This document shows positions 36,201-44,628 of a stretch of DNA of 64,000 nt, piece after piece. The notes below the pieces were generated by a model. That model did no database searches, was not told where the DNA came from, and worked only from the letters and a program-made list of their open reading frames with translations. Positions within the stretch are counted from its first letter, which is position 1. Each line of letters opens with the position of its first letter. The position numbers and the translations under genes were made by a program. The DNA comes from Streptococcus hyointestinalis (GTDB taxonomy: Bacteria > Bacillota > Bacilli > Lactobacillales > Streptococcaceae), in contig NZ_UHFN01000007.1 in assembly GCF_900459405.1 (NCBI RefSeq), positions 2,108,001-2,172,000 of the forward strand, in the 5' to 3' direction.

Positions 36201-38731
36201 TTAAGCAGTTGCTTTCAACTGACTCTCAACCGTATCAAAGAGAACCGTGACTTCTGGAAACATACCATCAACGGTGATGCGCTCACGCCGTCCAAAGGTG
36301 TCATACATGATACATTGACCCATGGTCATATTACCAATCCACCTCTTGGTCTCTTCATTAACAGGAAGTTTGAGGTAAGCAAGGATATCATCAATCTCAG
36401 TTTCTTCCAAAAAGGCAAAGACCGTTCCAAAACCAGTCGAATCATCCTCTGTCTTTAAGTCATGAACCGACTGCGTACCTAGAATCATAAAGTTATTATA
36501 GGAGCGTCCGATACGTTTCATCTCCTTGATAACCTCACGACCTGCAGGCGTTGAGTTAAACATCCAACACTCATCAAATACAGACATGGTTTCTACCGTT
36601 CGGTCACGTTCCCCAAATCGTTTACAGAAATATCCTAAGCCATAAAGGACAACCAAGGACTTCTTCTGCGACTTAGTTAAGTCCATCTGTGATTCTGATT
36701 TTGGTAAATCAAGTCCCGAAATTTCAAGGATAGTAGTCTTATTAGTTAAGTTAATAGCGCTATTGCGTCCATCTGAGAAGCAAAGAGACAGAATAGACTT
36801 TTGCGATTTTCGCCACAAGTTACGTCCTGCATTAACGACAGTCTCAGAAGAAGATTGCTGCATATCCTCAAAGACATGTAACATACCAACTTTTTCACCT
36901 TGTTTCTTTCGAGCTAGCACTCGGTCAATACTTGTGAGATAAGCATCTTCAATCTCATCTGTGTTTTCTTTGAGCACCGAGTCAATCATGGAATCAGCAA
37001 GGTCAATGGCTTCTTGTCCGTCAAGAAAGACAATTGGGTCAAGCGCACCATGATTATCTGGATTTTTGGCATCTAAGGTCACATAATGAATACTCTTGAT
37101 GTATTCTTGGAGTTCTGGGAACTCTTGCTTACGTTCTAACTCATAGAGTATCTTTTGATATTGTGCTCTGACTTCTCGTTTAGGATCAACATACAGACAT
37201 TGCATCTTGAGCAAACTGTGATATAAAAAAGCAGTTTAATCAAATAGGATTTTCCTGACCCTGTTTCACCCGTCACTCCAACATGTGGGTTGTTAGTCAC
37301 TTTTCCTTCAATCCCTTGTTTATTAGCTTGTAAGAGATTAACATAAACTGGCGTCGAACTAGCAGCAATCGCCGCCTTATAATCCCCTTGCCACGAATCC
37401 GACTGATAATCAATCCGTCCAATAGGAAAGCCAACGTCTGTACCGACTTTCTTAGTCATAAAGAAGAGGTTTTCACAGAAGCCCTCTAAACTCATAGGCT
37501 GAATAAAGTTCCTGTCTGACTTGGTAAGCACTTCTGTAAAACGGTTCTTATAGAAAAGGTAGAGCTGGTCTGCATTAGCCCTCACTAGGCTGATACCTAG
37601 TTGGCTAAAGACTGAGAATAGAATATCAATACGAGATTTTAAAACGTCAATGGTGCTACCTGTCACAAACAAGGTATTGAGATAAGACACCAAAGGCACA
37701 TCCTCATCTACCTTTTCTTTTAGGTCTTCCAAAAGGAAACGGCTACGCACTACACTAACATTTTGTGTGTCATCTGCCTCATCCGCTTCATCCATGGTAT
37801 TTTTCAAGCGTCTACGGCTACGTTTAGCCTTGTTAGGCAGAGAGAAAATACCGTTGGGTGTTGAAAATTGTACCTTGAACCTTGTTTCAACTGGAAAGCT
37901 GAGTTTTTCAATCTCTTCTTGCAGATGGAGATAAGACACATTTTCTGGAAGTGTATCAATAGGAAGCGCTGCGACATAAGAAACCTCATCCATATTAGAG
38001 AATTTCATGATATTGACATGCTCAAACTCGATATTAACTTCATCGACATTTTCCATATTATCCCCAACAAAGGTAATCTCAGTCTCTTTATCAACGACCA
38101 TACCACGTAAAAATTGGAGGCGTTGGATAAAGATATTTTCACCTGTTGATACTCGCTTGGCATCCAACATGTCAAGTGTACTTTTGAGGAGTTTTTCTTG
38201 ATGTTGGTACTTCTCATACCAGTTGCTTGGCACCTGTTCTCTAAAACCTAGAAGAGATAAGGTTGAATTTCTGAGACTGCGATAGCCTTGTCCCACAACG
38301 GACTTGAGGTCAATAGAGACATGGATAGATTTTAGAGGCACCACAAGGTAGTAGACATACTCGTAAATCGTTCCTAAGGAGTCATAGAGCTTTTCTACCA
38401 TACCGTTTAAGAGGTACTCTGCTAAAGGAGCAGCACCATCCTCCCAATCAATATCCAAGGCAATCTTTTCGAAGCGTGGGAAAATATCTTGATCCATAGG
38501 AATCATAGCAATCTCAAAATCATGGTAGTCTCGTAAGCTAGAGAGCGTTGTATAGACACTTTCTTTAAACTGTTCCTTACCTTTGAAGTCTGGAGAGTTA
38601 ATAACTTTAGGTGGAATACGATAGACTGCCGAGACGCTACCGTCTTTTCGTAAAATGAGGTTCTCATGAATATCCCATAATGAATTGAGCATGTATTTAT
38701 CTCGACTATTTAAAACATCACTAAATGACAC
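36201..38731 (-). pseudogene. VirB4-family conjugation ATPase, frameshifted
   Basis: Two overlapping frames together encode a Tn916 ORF16-like VirB4 of about 840 residues. The first (start GTG at 38731, AAAGGAG five bases before) reaches the Walker A motif GVTGETGSGKSYLIKLLFY, then leaves frame. The second supplies YVDPKREVRAQYQKI onward, with Walker B-like TMSVFDECWMF and the C-terminal GQCIMYDTFGRRERI. An extra AT pair at 37221-37224 (minus strand TATAT where TAT restores the frame) explains the break, just after the P-loop. The motor ATPase is therefore probably non-functional. Confidence 0.85.
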
Positions 38732-39122
38732 GTGTTCTCCTTTCTCTTGGTTTGTGATAAATCTGTCCTTTATTGATATAGATAGACTCTTCTCGCATAC
38801 CATACTTGATATAAAAGAGAAGATAATCTTTTAGATAAAAGACAAAAGCCTTACCATCAACAACCAAATCAGATAGGCGCCTGCCTAGGTAAATCCCTGC
38901 GACCACGCACAACATTCCTCTTAATCCCCAAGGAAGAAAAAAGAGTAGAAAGTCCATCAGATACCATAAGCTAGCACCTACGACAAAACCATAAACAAAA
39001 AAGGATAACTTAAGCGCTGAGTTAAGCGAAAAGTTATCCGTAAGTCTTTGAATCCAATAAGGTTGCGATAAGGCTTGTTTGTAACAATAGAGTTCCTTAT
39101 CTGGTTTTTCCATAGGCTTCAC
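38721..39122 (-). CDS. TcpE/PrgI-like conjugation membrane protein
   Basis: A 133-residue protein with two hydrophobic segments (about residues 36-60 and 63-82) and a basic C-terminus (KPRERRTRVI). It matches the TcpE/PrgI group (Tn916 ORF17) that precedes virB4. Its GTG start overlaps the stop of the preceding gene (GTGA); an ATG three codons later is possible. It overlaps the VirB4 start by eleven bases. Confidence 0.75.
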   Translation of the reverse strand: MKPMEKPDKELYCYKQALSQPYWIQRLTDNFSLNSALKLSFFVYGFVVGASLWYLMDFLLFFLPWGLRGMLCVVAGIYLGRRLSDLVVDGKAFVFYLKDYLLFYIKYGMREESIYINKGQIYHKPRERRTRVI

Positions 39123-39337
39123 CCAAAGATTTTAGCGACAACACCTTTTAGGCTATCCATAACTTGTTGTGGATTAGAACCATAGTAGTAAGCAGCAACT
39201 CCAATAGCTAGTTTAGTTACCGCTTTACCAAAGGAGCCGTCTTTCACTGCTTCGATAATACCAAAGGCTGAGTAGGCAATTACCAGCCACATCCCGATAT
39301 TTTGAAAAAACCATTCCCATAATCCTGATAATGTCAT
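39119..39337 (-). CDS. Small membrane subunit of the transfer apparatus (TcpD/pilin-like)
   Basis: A 72-residue hydrophobic protein (MTLSGLWEWFFQNIGMWLVI) with two membrane segments and a short amphipathic tail (DSLKGVVAKIFG). Position directly before the TcpE-like gene and its size suggest a TcpD or VirB2-like component. It is the first transfer gene after the IS110 insertion. Upstream lie AAGGATAAATAAAG and a 45 bp tandem duplication. Confidence 0.6.
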   Translation of the reverse strand: MTLSGLWEWFFQNIGMWLVIAYSAFGIIEAVKDGSFGKAVTKLAIGVAAYYYGSNPQQVMDSLKGVVAKIFG

Positions 39338-39350
39338 CTTTATTTATCCT

Positions 39351-39440
39351 TATATTTATATTAGTGGGTAGCTCCCACTAGTATAAATCCTTTCTTATAT
39401 TTATATTAGTGGGTAGCTCCCACTAGTATAAATCCTTTCT
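39351..39440 (+). repeat. 45 bp perfect tandem duplication with internal hairpin
   Basis: Two exact units, 39351-39395 and 39396-39440, each containing the inverted repeat AGTGGGTAGCTCCCACT. They lie between the IS110 insertion and the first transfer gene, in the 5' leader of the latter. Confidence 0.92.
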
Positions 39441-39478
39441 TTAATATTTTTTAGATTTGTTTTATACTTTGTTCAGCG

Positions 39479-39610
39479 CTGTGGATTAGTAATTTTATCC
39501 AATCGCTTTGACGATTTCAAGGAGGCTCTAACCACAGCTCTTTGTTTAATTGGTAATTAGAATGATAACGCTTGACGTTTTATCTCGTGTAAGGCTACAA
39601 GACAAAGAGT
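39479..39610 (+). ncRNA. Bridge RNA of IS110 copy A
   Basis: Two stem-loops precede the transposase. Stem 1: CTGTGGaTTAG (39479) with CTAACCACAG (ending 39537), containing an inner AATCG/CGATT hairpin and an internal loop. Stem 2: CTCTTTGT (39538-39545) with ACAAAGAG (39602-39609), containing GATAACG/CGTTTTATC. The same folds occur before copy B at 55246-55380 with compensatory changes (CTCTTTGT/ACAAAGAG becomes CTTTTTGT/ACAAAAAG). Internal-loop sequences differ, as expected for target- and donor-binding loops. Confidence 0.75.
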
Positions 39611-39660
39611 GCGTGGAACGAACAACAGCTGCTAATCACTTTGAAAGGAATTAAAAACTT

Positions 39661-40818
39661 ATGTTCTATGTCGGTATTGATATTGCTAAAAATAAACACG
39701 ATATGGCTTGCATTGACAAAAATGGACGGGTTATCCTCCGAAAGTTTACGTTCCCTAACTCTCATCAAGGATTCATTGACCTAAAAACACAGCTTAGACA
39801 ACTGTCTCCTGTAATAGACAATGTTCATATTGCTCTTGAAAGCACCGGACATTACAACTATAATCTCGGCAGATTTCTGAGACAATTAGGTTATACGGTA
39901 TTTGCTTACAATCCCTTAATTATTAAGGAGTTCGCCAAATCACAATCCCTCAGAAAGACAAAAACTGATGTCAAAGACGCTCTTCTGATTGCACATCGCT
40001 TACGCTCTGATGTTGTCTCTGAACGCTACCATGTGGATGACAAAATCGAAGCATTAAAAGAACTCACTCGCTATCAAAATAGGTTAATTCAAGCTCGCTC
40101 TAGGAACAAAAATCTCTATGTTCGCTTGCTTGATCTTGTTTTTCCAGAGCTACACGGAATTGTTGGTAATTTACATAACAACTTCGTTTACGAACTACTA
40201 AGTAAGTACCCTAGTCCTGATAAGATTAGTCGTGCTCACTTCAAGTCTTTGCTCAAAATTAAACGACTTACAGCAGACAAAGCCCTTCTTATCAAGGAAG
40301 TAGCTAAGCAAACCATAGGAAAGGCTTCATCTGTACACTCCTTAGAGTTAATACAACTCATTGGTACGATTCGCCATTACGATAAGCAGATAGAAGATGT
40401 GCAGAAAGATATTGATAAACTTATGGTAGAGCTTGATTCACCTATTACCTCAATCACTGGTATTAGTAATCGCTTAGGAGCCATTATCCTTGCCGAGATT
40501 AAGACCATCCATAACTTTAAAACACCTGCCCAATTGCAAGCCTTCGCTGGTTTAGAACCTGCTATTTATCAATCTGGACAAATGGATAGTAAAGGTAAAA
40601 TGGTGAAGCGTGGCTCAACTTATCTCCGCTATGCTCTCATACAGGCTGCTAGGATATTAAGTATCTATTCGCCTCATTTTAAAGCCTATCTTCGTCTTAA
40701 AATAAGCCAAGGAAAACATTATAATGTCGCCCTATCGCATGTTGCTAAAAAGCTCATACGTGTTATTTTTCATCTCCTGAAAACCAATCAATCTTTCGAC
40801 GAAACTAAACTCAGATAA
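39661..40818 (+). CDS. IS110-family transposase (copy A)
   Basis: A 385-residue DEDD recombinase. RuvC-like domain: FYVGIDIAKNKHDMACI (Asp), IALESTGHYNYNL (Glu), TKTDVKDALLIA (Asp-Asp). Tnp domain: SITGISNRLGAIILAEIKTI and AIYQSGQMDSKGKMVKRGST with the serine thought to form the covalent DNA link. It is intact and clearly homologous to copy B at 54052-55197. A GAAAGGAATT site precedes the ATG. Confidence 0.94.
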   Translation: MFYVGIDIAKNKHDMACIDKNGRVILRKFTFPNSHQGFIDLKTQLRQLSPVIDNVHIALESTGHYNYNLGRFLRQLGYTVFAYNPLIIKEFAKSQSLRKTKTDVKDALLIAHRLRSDVVSERYHVDDKIEALKELTRYQNRLIQARSRNKNLYVRLLDLVFPELHGIVGNLHNNFVYELLSKYPSPDKISRAHFKSLLKIKRLTADKALLIKEVAKQTIGKASSVHSLELIQLIGTIRHYDKQIEDVQKDIDKLMVELDSPITSITGISNRLGAIILAEIKTIHNFKTPAQLQAFAGLEPAIYQSGQMDSKGKMVKRGSTYLRYALIQAARILSIYSPHFKAYLRLKISQGKHYNVALSHVAKKLIRVIFHLLKTNQSFDETKLR

Positions 40819-40954
40819 AACAGATAAAAACTCAAGATTTTTAAAACTTGCCCAAAAAGCAAGTCTTTTAACATGCTTTCTTTTTGGAGTTTATGTTGAG
40901 AAATAAACTCAAAAAACTAAACTTTACTCTTGATTTTTAATATAGAATGCCTCC

Positions 40955-41083
40955 TTAACAATTATCCTTTTGCATCTCTTCCAGCGCTTTATCAGCCATA
41001 GCAGAAACTCGACAAGCCATCCAACAGAATGCACCAAAGACTACCACTATAAAAAACAAAAGACCTAGTAATAACCAAATCAC
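40955..41083 (-). CDS. Small single-span membrane protein of the element
   Basis: A 42-residue ORF starting MIWLLLGLLFFIVVVFGAFC, a single membrane helix followed by a short charged tail ending EEMQKDNC. The GTG start overlaps the previous stop (GTGA), with GGGAGG nine bases upstream, so it is translationally coupled. A GGAGG follows its stop, but the next gene is missing because IS110 copy A is inserted there. Confidence 0.6.
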   Translation of the reverse strand: MIWLLLGLLFFIVVVFGAFCWMACRVSAMADKALEEMQKDNC

Positions 41084-41391
41084 TGTGCTACCTCCCATTT
41101 TTGGATATGCTTAGCTACTTTAATGCACTCTAGAAGGTAATCATACATGGGATGAACAATCTCACCAGCATAGATGATAAAATCACCCTCTGATACCATA
41201 TCTTCCAAAGTTGCATTAGCTATCATATTTAACTCAAATGAAAAAGCCACGTCCTTACGACGTGTACTCTTAACTAATATAACTTCCTTTGCTTCAGGAC
41301 TGTGATAAATCGTAACAAAAGTTCGTGGATTACTCTTTTTCAAAACCTTCAGCAATAATCTTTTATTGTAAAATGAAACCATATCAATCAT
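41080..41391 (-). CDS. Hypothetical protein of the transfer module
   Basis: A 103-residue soluble protein (MIDMVSFYNKRLLLKVLKKS) that I do not recognise. It contains a basic patch VKSTRRKDVAF and ends in a helical segment LLECIKVAKHIQKWE. It overlaps the thioredoxin-like gene by eight bases and the 42-residue gene by four, forming a tight operon. The function is unknown. Confidence 0.5.
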   Translation of the reverse strand: MIDMVSFYNKRLLLKVLKKSNPRTFVTIYHSPEAKEVILVKSTRRKDVAFSFELNMIANATLEDMVSEGDFIIYAGEIVHPMYDYLLECIKVAKHIQKWEVAQ

Positions 41392-41824
41392 TAAATTTCT
41401 CTAAAACCTCCTTGTTTGCTTGATAGCTACCATCTTTTTCAGTGACATACAAATACTTCTCAACCATGTCTCCACGGACAAAAACAACGCTTGGCGCTTC
41501 CTTAATACTGTATTTTTCAACCAACTTTTGTCCCTCTTCGCTCTCAACATCAACGTAAAAAGTCGTCAACAAACTCTTTTCACCTGCTTTTATGACATCT
41601 TGTTTGCCAAAGCGGCACATAGGACAAGAACGCTTGTAAAAGACAAGATTATAATACTTTTTTGAAACATCTAGCGCCTGTTTAGCTGCCAAATGAATGT
41701 CATAATCATGTGACTTTTGATAAGTGTCAACAAGAGTATTTGTTGTAACGGCTAAACAAAAAATAGTTCCTGCACCAGCAAGAACTATTCCTGTTTTCTT
41801 TAGAAATGCTTTACTTTCTATCAT
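41384..41824 (-). CDS. Membrane-anchored thioredoxin-like protein
   Basis: A 146-residue protein with an N-terminal membrane anchor (about 11-28) and a thioredoxin-like domain: the redox motif CPMC in FYKRSCPMCRFGKQDV near residue 65 and the cis-proline in KEAPSVVFV. It is predicted to act outside the membrane in thiol exchange. Similar thioredoxin-like genes are found in streptococcal conjugative elements. It starts the small operon that leads to the 42-residue protein. Confidence 0.75.
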   Translation of the reverse strand: MIESKAFLKKTGIVLAGAGTIFCLAVTTNTLVDTYQKSHDYDIHLAAKQALDVSKKYYNLVFYKRSCPMCRFGKQDVIKAGEKSLLTTFYVDVESEEGQKLVEKYSIKEAPSVVFVRGDMVEKYLYVTEKDGSYQANKEVLEKFND

Positions 41825-41982
41825 AATAACCTCCTTTTCTAAGATAGTTGACTTGAAAGAGCAGAAAATAACAAAAAATAATAAAGGAAAAATGTTTTAC
41901 TAAAAATCAAAAATTAGAAAGAAATATGTATAATTTTATTCAGGAGAAATATATTCTACTATTATCTGCTCATGCAAATCTA

Positions 41983-42049
41983 CTATCTCTTTTAGAGAGA
42001 GTACAAGCCTGTCTTATCGTTTTCTTTGTACTCTCACTAAAAGGGATAG
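41983..42049 (-). repeat. Long imperfect inverted repeat (24 bp arms)
   Basis: Arms 41983-42006 and 42026-42049 are complementary at 23 of 24 positions counting one G-U pair, around a 19-base loop. It lies directly after the stop of the 42057-42380 gene. There is no T-run, so it is not an ordinary terminator; it could be an RNA stabiliser or an origin-of-transfer element. Confidence 0.75.
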
Positions 42050-42056
42050 ATAATCC

Positions 42057-42380
42057 CTAAAAAATAATAACCCCTTTTTTAAACCAACGTTCTCTAAACT
42101 TATCTTTAGAGTCGCCTGTGATACCGCAGACATGTCTACTAAAATCATAATTGTAACCCGTTTTATAGAAATCTTGTAATTCTTCCTGATAAGCTTCTAC
42201 AAACTCTCTTAGAGCTGGTAGAGCTTTATCATCACAGCTAAAAGGATAAACTGGACGATACCATTCTTTATTTTCCTTGTAAACAGCGATACCATAAAAA
42301 TAGACAGGAACAGCTAAGCTTTCACTGTCATACCTCACTTTTTTGATAACTTTACATGTTACATCTCCTTTCTGCTTCAT
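42057..42380 (-). CDS. Hypothetical protein of the integrative element
   Basis: A 107-residue soluble protein (MKQKGDVTCKVIKKVRYDSE) I do not recognise. It has several aromatic residues (YKENKEWYRPVYPF) and a C-terminal KFRERWFKKG. It lies downstream of the XRE regulator gene by 24 bases and is probably co-transcribed with it. Confidence 0.5.
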   Translation of the reverse strand: MKQKGDVTCKVIKKVRYDSESLAVPVYFYGIAVYKENKEWYRPVYPFSCDDKALPALREFVEAYQEELQDFYKTGYNYDFSRHVCGITGDSKDKFRERWFKKGVIIF

Positions 42381-42404
42381 CTTCTTACTTGCCTTTCTAA
42401 ATTG

Positions 42405-42827
42405 TTATTTTTCCTCTAGTTGCTCTTTGAGCTTATTACACAGAGCAACAACATCCTTTTTATAAACAAACTTCACTTTCTTATCAAGACTCGCTTTTGG
42501 AATAGCTTCTGCTTGATAACTGTCATAAACTTCTTTGATTAAGCCATGAGCCAAGCGCTCATTGAACCCCATATCACATAAATCACGATAAGAAACAACT
42601 AGCTGACGATCAACCAGTGTACTTTCTTCTTCACTAGCCACAAGCTCATCCAAGCTACAGTTAAAATAAGTCTTGAGCTTGACCAGAACTTCCAAGGAAG
42701 GTGTTCTAGCACCTGCTTCAAACTTGTTATAATAACTTGGCGTTATTCCTAAATAAGTCGCTATATCTTCTTTTTTAGCTCCTCTGTCCTTACGAAGCTG
42801 TCTCAAATGACTTGCAAAAGCACTCAT
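42405..42827 (-). CDS. XRE-family transcriptional regulator
   Basis: A 140-residue protein. A Cro/C1 helix-turn-helix occupies residues about 5-60 (LRQLRKDRGAKKEDIATYLG and YYNKFEAGARTPSLEVLVKL). The C-terminal 70 residues form a helical domain with FNERLAHGLIKEVYDSY. It lies upstream of a hypothetical gene and is a likely local repressor of element functions. Its operator is not visible to me. Confidence 0.8.
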   Translation of the reverse strand: MSAFASHLRQLRKDRGAKKEDIATYLGITPSYYNKFEAGARTPSLEVLVKLKTYFNCSLDELVASEEESTLVDRQLVVSYRDLCDMGFNERLAHGLIKEVYDSYQAEAIPKASLDKKVKFVYKKDVVALCNKLKEQLEEK

Positions 42828-42849
42828 ATCTTTCTCCTTTTTCCAAAAT

Positions 42850-42875
42850 AAAAAGGCATGACTTTCATCATGACA
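42850..42875 (-). terminator. Terminator of the HEPN/MNT pair
   Basis: On the minus strand GTCATGA, loop TGAAAG, TCATGCC then TTTTT, 30 bases after the HEPN stop. It resembles the two terminators near 29.4 and 30.3 kb. Confidence 0.6.
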
Positions 42876-42904
42876 AAAAGTTGTTCTATGGTTCTTGAAT
42901 TGAG

Positions 42905-43288
42905 CTAATAATCATCCAACTCCTTTTCAACATCCCTAATGATAATCTGTAGATTTTCAATTAAAACTGGAATATCTTTTATAGCAATTTGAACAATTTC
43001 ATAGGAATCGGTTCCGCCATAATGGTGATAAGCCTTATCTCTAAATCTTTTAATTTGAGACCAAGGTAATAAATCAGCATACTTTCTCTGAATATCACTT
43101 GATAACTTTCTAGAATCTAATTGCTCACCAATTTGCCCAATGTGCATGGCTAATGAAGCAACAACCATCTCATCGTAAATATCAATACCATAATGCTTGA
43201 CTTTACCAAGAGTATTTTCAATTTCTTCCGCAAAGCTCAACATCTGCCTAAGATACGAATAATCTAGTTCCAGCTGCTCTTTTCTCAT
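42905..43288 (-). CDS. HEPN domain toxin (HepT-like)
   Basis: A 127-residue all-alpha protein starting MRKEQLELDYSYLRQMLSFA. The HEPN RNase motif Rx4-6H is visible in RFRDKAYHHYGG. HepT-type toxins are RNases blocked by their MntA partner, which AMPylates them near this motif. The start at 43288 overlaps the MNT gene by 41 bases; an in-frame upstream codon at 43336 is possible. Confidence 0.8.
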   Translation of the reverse strand: MRKEQLELDYSYLRQMLSFAEEIENTLGKVKHYGIDIYDEMVVASLAMHIGQIGEQLDSRKLSSDIQRKYADLLPWSQIKRFRDKAYHHYGGTDSYEIVQIAIKDIPVLIENLQIIIRDVEKELDDY

Positions 43289-43595
43289 ATAGTAATACCT
43301 TATCCTTCTTAAAACTCTTATAAACTTCTTTGCCAATGTAGGTAGTATTTGTTGACAGTCCTTCCAAAGTCATTAAGTCAACACCTACATCAAAAACGGC
43401 TTCTAACTCATCATAAAGTTTATAAAACGCAAAACCTAAAGCATTAGAGTCTTTAGAAACGATGACTAAATCAATATCACTATCGTCATCAGCTTCACCT
43501 CTTGCATAGGAACCAAAAAGATAGATAGCAGGCAGGTTATACTTATCTGCCAGTGGAATAATCTTTTCTTGTATCTGTTCTATCGTATAAACCAT
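43248..43595 (-). CDS. MNT-type nucleotidyltransferase antitoxin (MntA-like)
   Basis: A 115-residue minimal nucleotidyltransferase. The signature GSYARGEADDDSDIDLVI (GSx10DxD) holds the metal-binding aspartates. With the overlapping HEPN gene it forms a HEPN/MNT toxin-antitoxin pair, in which the enzyme adds AMP to the toxin. The ATG at 43595 is nine bases from GAGAGG; an ATG two codons earlier is too close to that site. Confidence 0.82.
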   Translation of the reverse strand: MVYTIEQIQEKIIPLADKYNLPAIYLFGSYARGEADDDSDIDLVIVSKDSNALGFAFYKLYDELEAVFDVGVDLMTLEGLSTNTTYIGKEVYKSFKKDKVLLYEKRAAGTRLFVS

Positions 43596-43601
43596 AACCA
43601 C

Positions 43602-44170
43602 ATACCTCTCTTTCTATAGTTATTATAACATATACTGACTCTATATGCTTTAAGAAGCCTGCTACAATGAGTAGACTTCTTAAAACAAAAAAGCTAGTAA
43701 GACACAACAAAAACAAGGACGAAACCTCAGCTATCTTACTGCTATCAAACTAACTTTTAAACCAAAAAGATGCAGTCAGCTAACTACATCAATCAATGAA
43801 AAACTTAAGTAATTTTTTAAGTAGCAAAAAACTACTGCCATTTTTTGCATGCTCCTATCTTCGCATGCTTTCACAAGTCAAAAAAACTTGCTACTACCTC
43901 GGACAAGTCACAAGCTCATACTTAATTCAATAAGCACTCCCTCTCACCTTGACCTTTAGCCGAAAAAGGCACTTTTCGACACACCGCCCACACCTAGCCA
44001 GATTCGCCATCTCTCCATAGCCTCACTGGTGGTGTCTCCAGCCCTTGCAGGCTAGCAGTTCTAGTTTTTCGCTCAACACAGGATAACTAGCATAAACCTT
44101 AACGCATTCTGTTATGAGTTCCTCACAACAGTCAGCTAACTTCTTCTAGGATGTAAACCACTTGTTGTCG
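43602..44170. other. Non-coding stretch of the element, no gene seen
   Basis: About 570 bases without a credible ORF. It contains a GC-richer part (about 43930-44120) with the blocks ACACCGCCC and GGTGGTGTC in partial inverse relation, and several short hairpins near 43790-43880. A transfer origin or the remains of a lost gene are possible, but I see no recognisable nic site. Confidence 0.4.
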
Positions 44171-44270
44171 TTTACTTTTCCCTGTCTTTGTGCTACAATA
44201 AAAGTGTTCGAAGTTTTTATTATAGCGTTGGATAGGCTGCCTAAAAGCAGGTTGTCTGACGCATTTTTTA
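44171..44270 (+). ncRNA. Candidate short RNA with its own promoter and terminator
   Basis: TTTACT (44171-44176), a 17-base spacer and TACAAT (44194-44199) form a promoter. From 44225 to 44262 a long hairpin (outer GCGTTGGATAG, inner CTGC with GCAG, returning TTGTCTGACGC) is followed by ATTTTTT. Transcription would start near 44206 and end near 44270, giving an RNA of about 65 nt, upstream of the regulator gene at 44629. Confidence 0.55.
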
Positions 44271-44504
44271 TGATATTTATTAAATATATTTGTCAAAGAA
44301 CGGCTACCTAAGTTCTTATCACCAACGTTTCTACAATCTTTTTATCAAAAACTCTTTTAACGTTTTAAGATAGAACTGATAATAGATTATCAATAGGTAT
44401 GGAGAAAAGATTGAGATTCAATCTCTTCTCTATAACTACTGAAAGGGCTAAACCGTATTAAATTATGATGAAGATACCAACTAAACTGTTTTCCTTCTAC
44501 CTAT
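44271..44504. other. Non-coding stretch before the ImmR-like gene
   Basis: AT-rich sequence without a gene. It includes an inverted repeat at about 44402-44433 (GAGAAAAGATTGA with TCAATCTCTTCTC), which may be a weak terminator or an operator. Confidence 0.35.
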
Positions 44505-44531
44505 TTTACATCTCGCAATCTTTGATATAAT
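44505..44531 (+). promoter_or_regulatory. Candidate promoter of the ImmR/ImmA-like operon
   Basis: TTTACA (44505-44510) and TATAAT (44526-44531) with a short 15-base spacer. An alternative is TTTACA (44535-44540) with TATTTT (44558-44563). Either start lies at or next to the operator repeats. Confidence 0.5.
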
Positions 44532-44536
44532 TATTT

Positions 44537-44579
44537 TACAACTTTATTTTGTAACAATATTTTACAACTTTATTTTGTA
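44537..44579 (+). promoter_or_regulatory. Twin operator repeats, probably bound by the ImmR-like repressor
   Basis: TACAACTTTATTTTGTA occurs exactly at 44537-44553 and 44563-44579, 26 bases apart. Each copy is a palindrome, TACAA with TTGTA around a 7-base centre, typical of XRE repressor sites. Their place between promoter and regulator gene suggests autoregulation. Confidence 0.75.
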
Positions 44580-44628
44580 TCTGTCAACCATTTTTTGAAA
44601 ATTTTTTATTCTAGAAAGGAGTGTTTCT

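Larger units (their letters stand above)
39441..40900 (+). mobile_element. IS110-family insertion sequence, copy A (approximate limits)
   Basis: Transposase 39661-40818 with its upstream bridge-RNA-like region. The element interrupts the transfer operon: on one side is the TcpD-like gene, on the other a 42-codon gene followed by an orphan GGAGG site at about 40950. The exact ends cannot be fixed because this family lacks terminal repeats. Confidence 0.8.

Noticed and set aside
39351-39440. CRISPR-like repeat
   Set aside because: Only two units in direct contact, without spacers or cas genes; it is a simple tandem duplication.
43930-44120. Origin of transfer
   Set aside because: The GC-rich part has short partial inverse blocks but no nic sequence that I can match to known Tn916- or ICEBs1-type origins, so I describe it only as non-coding.
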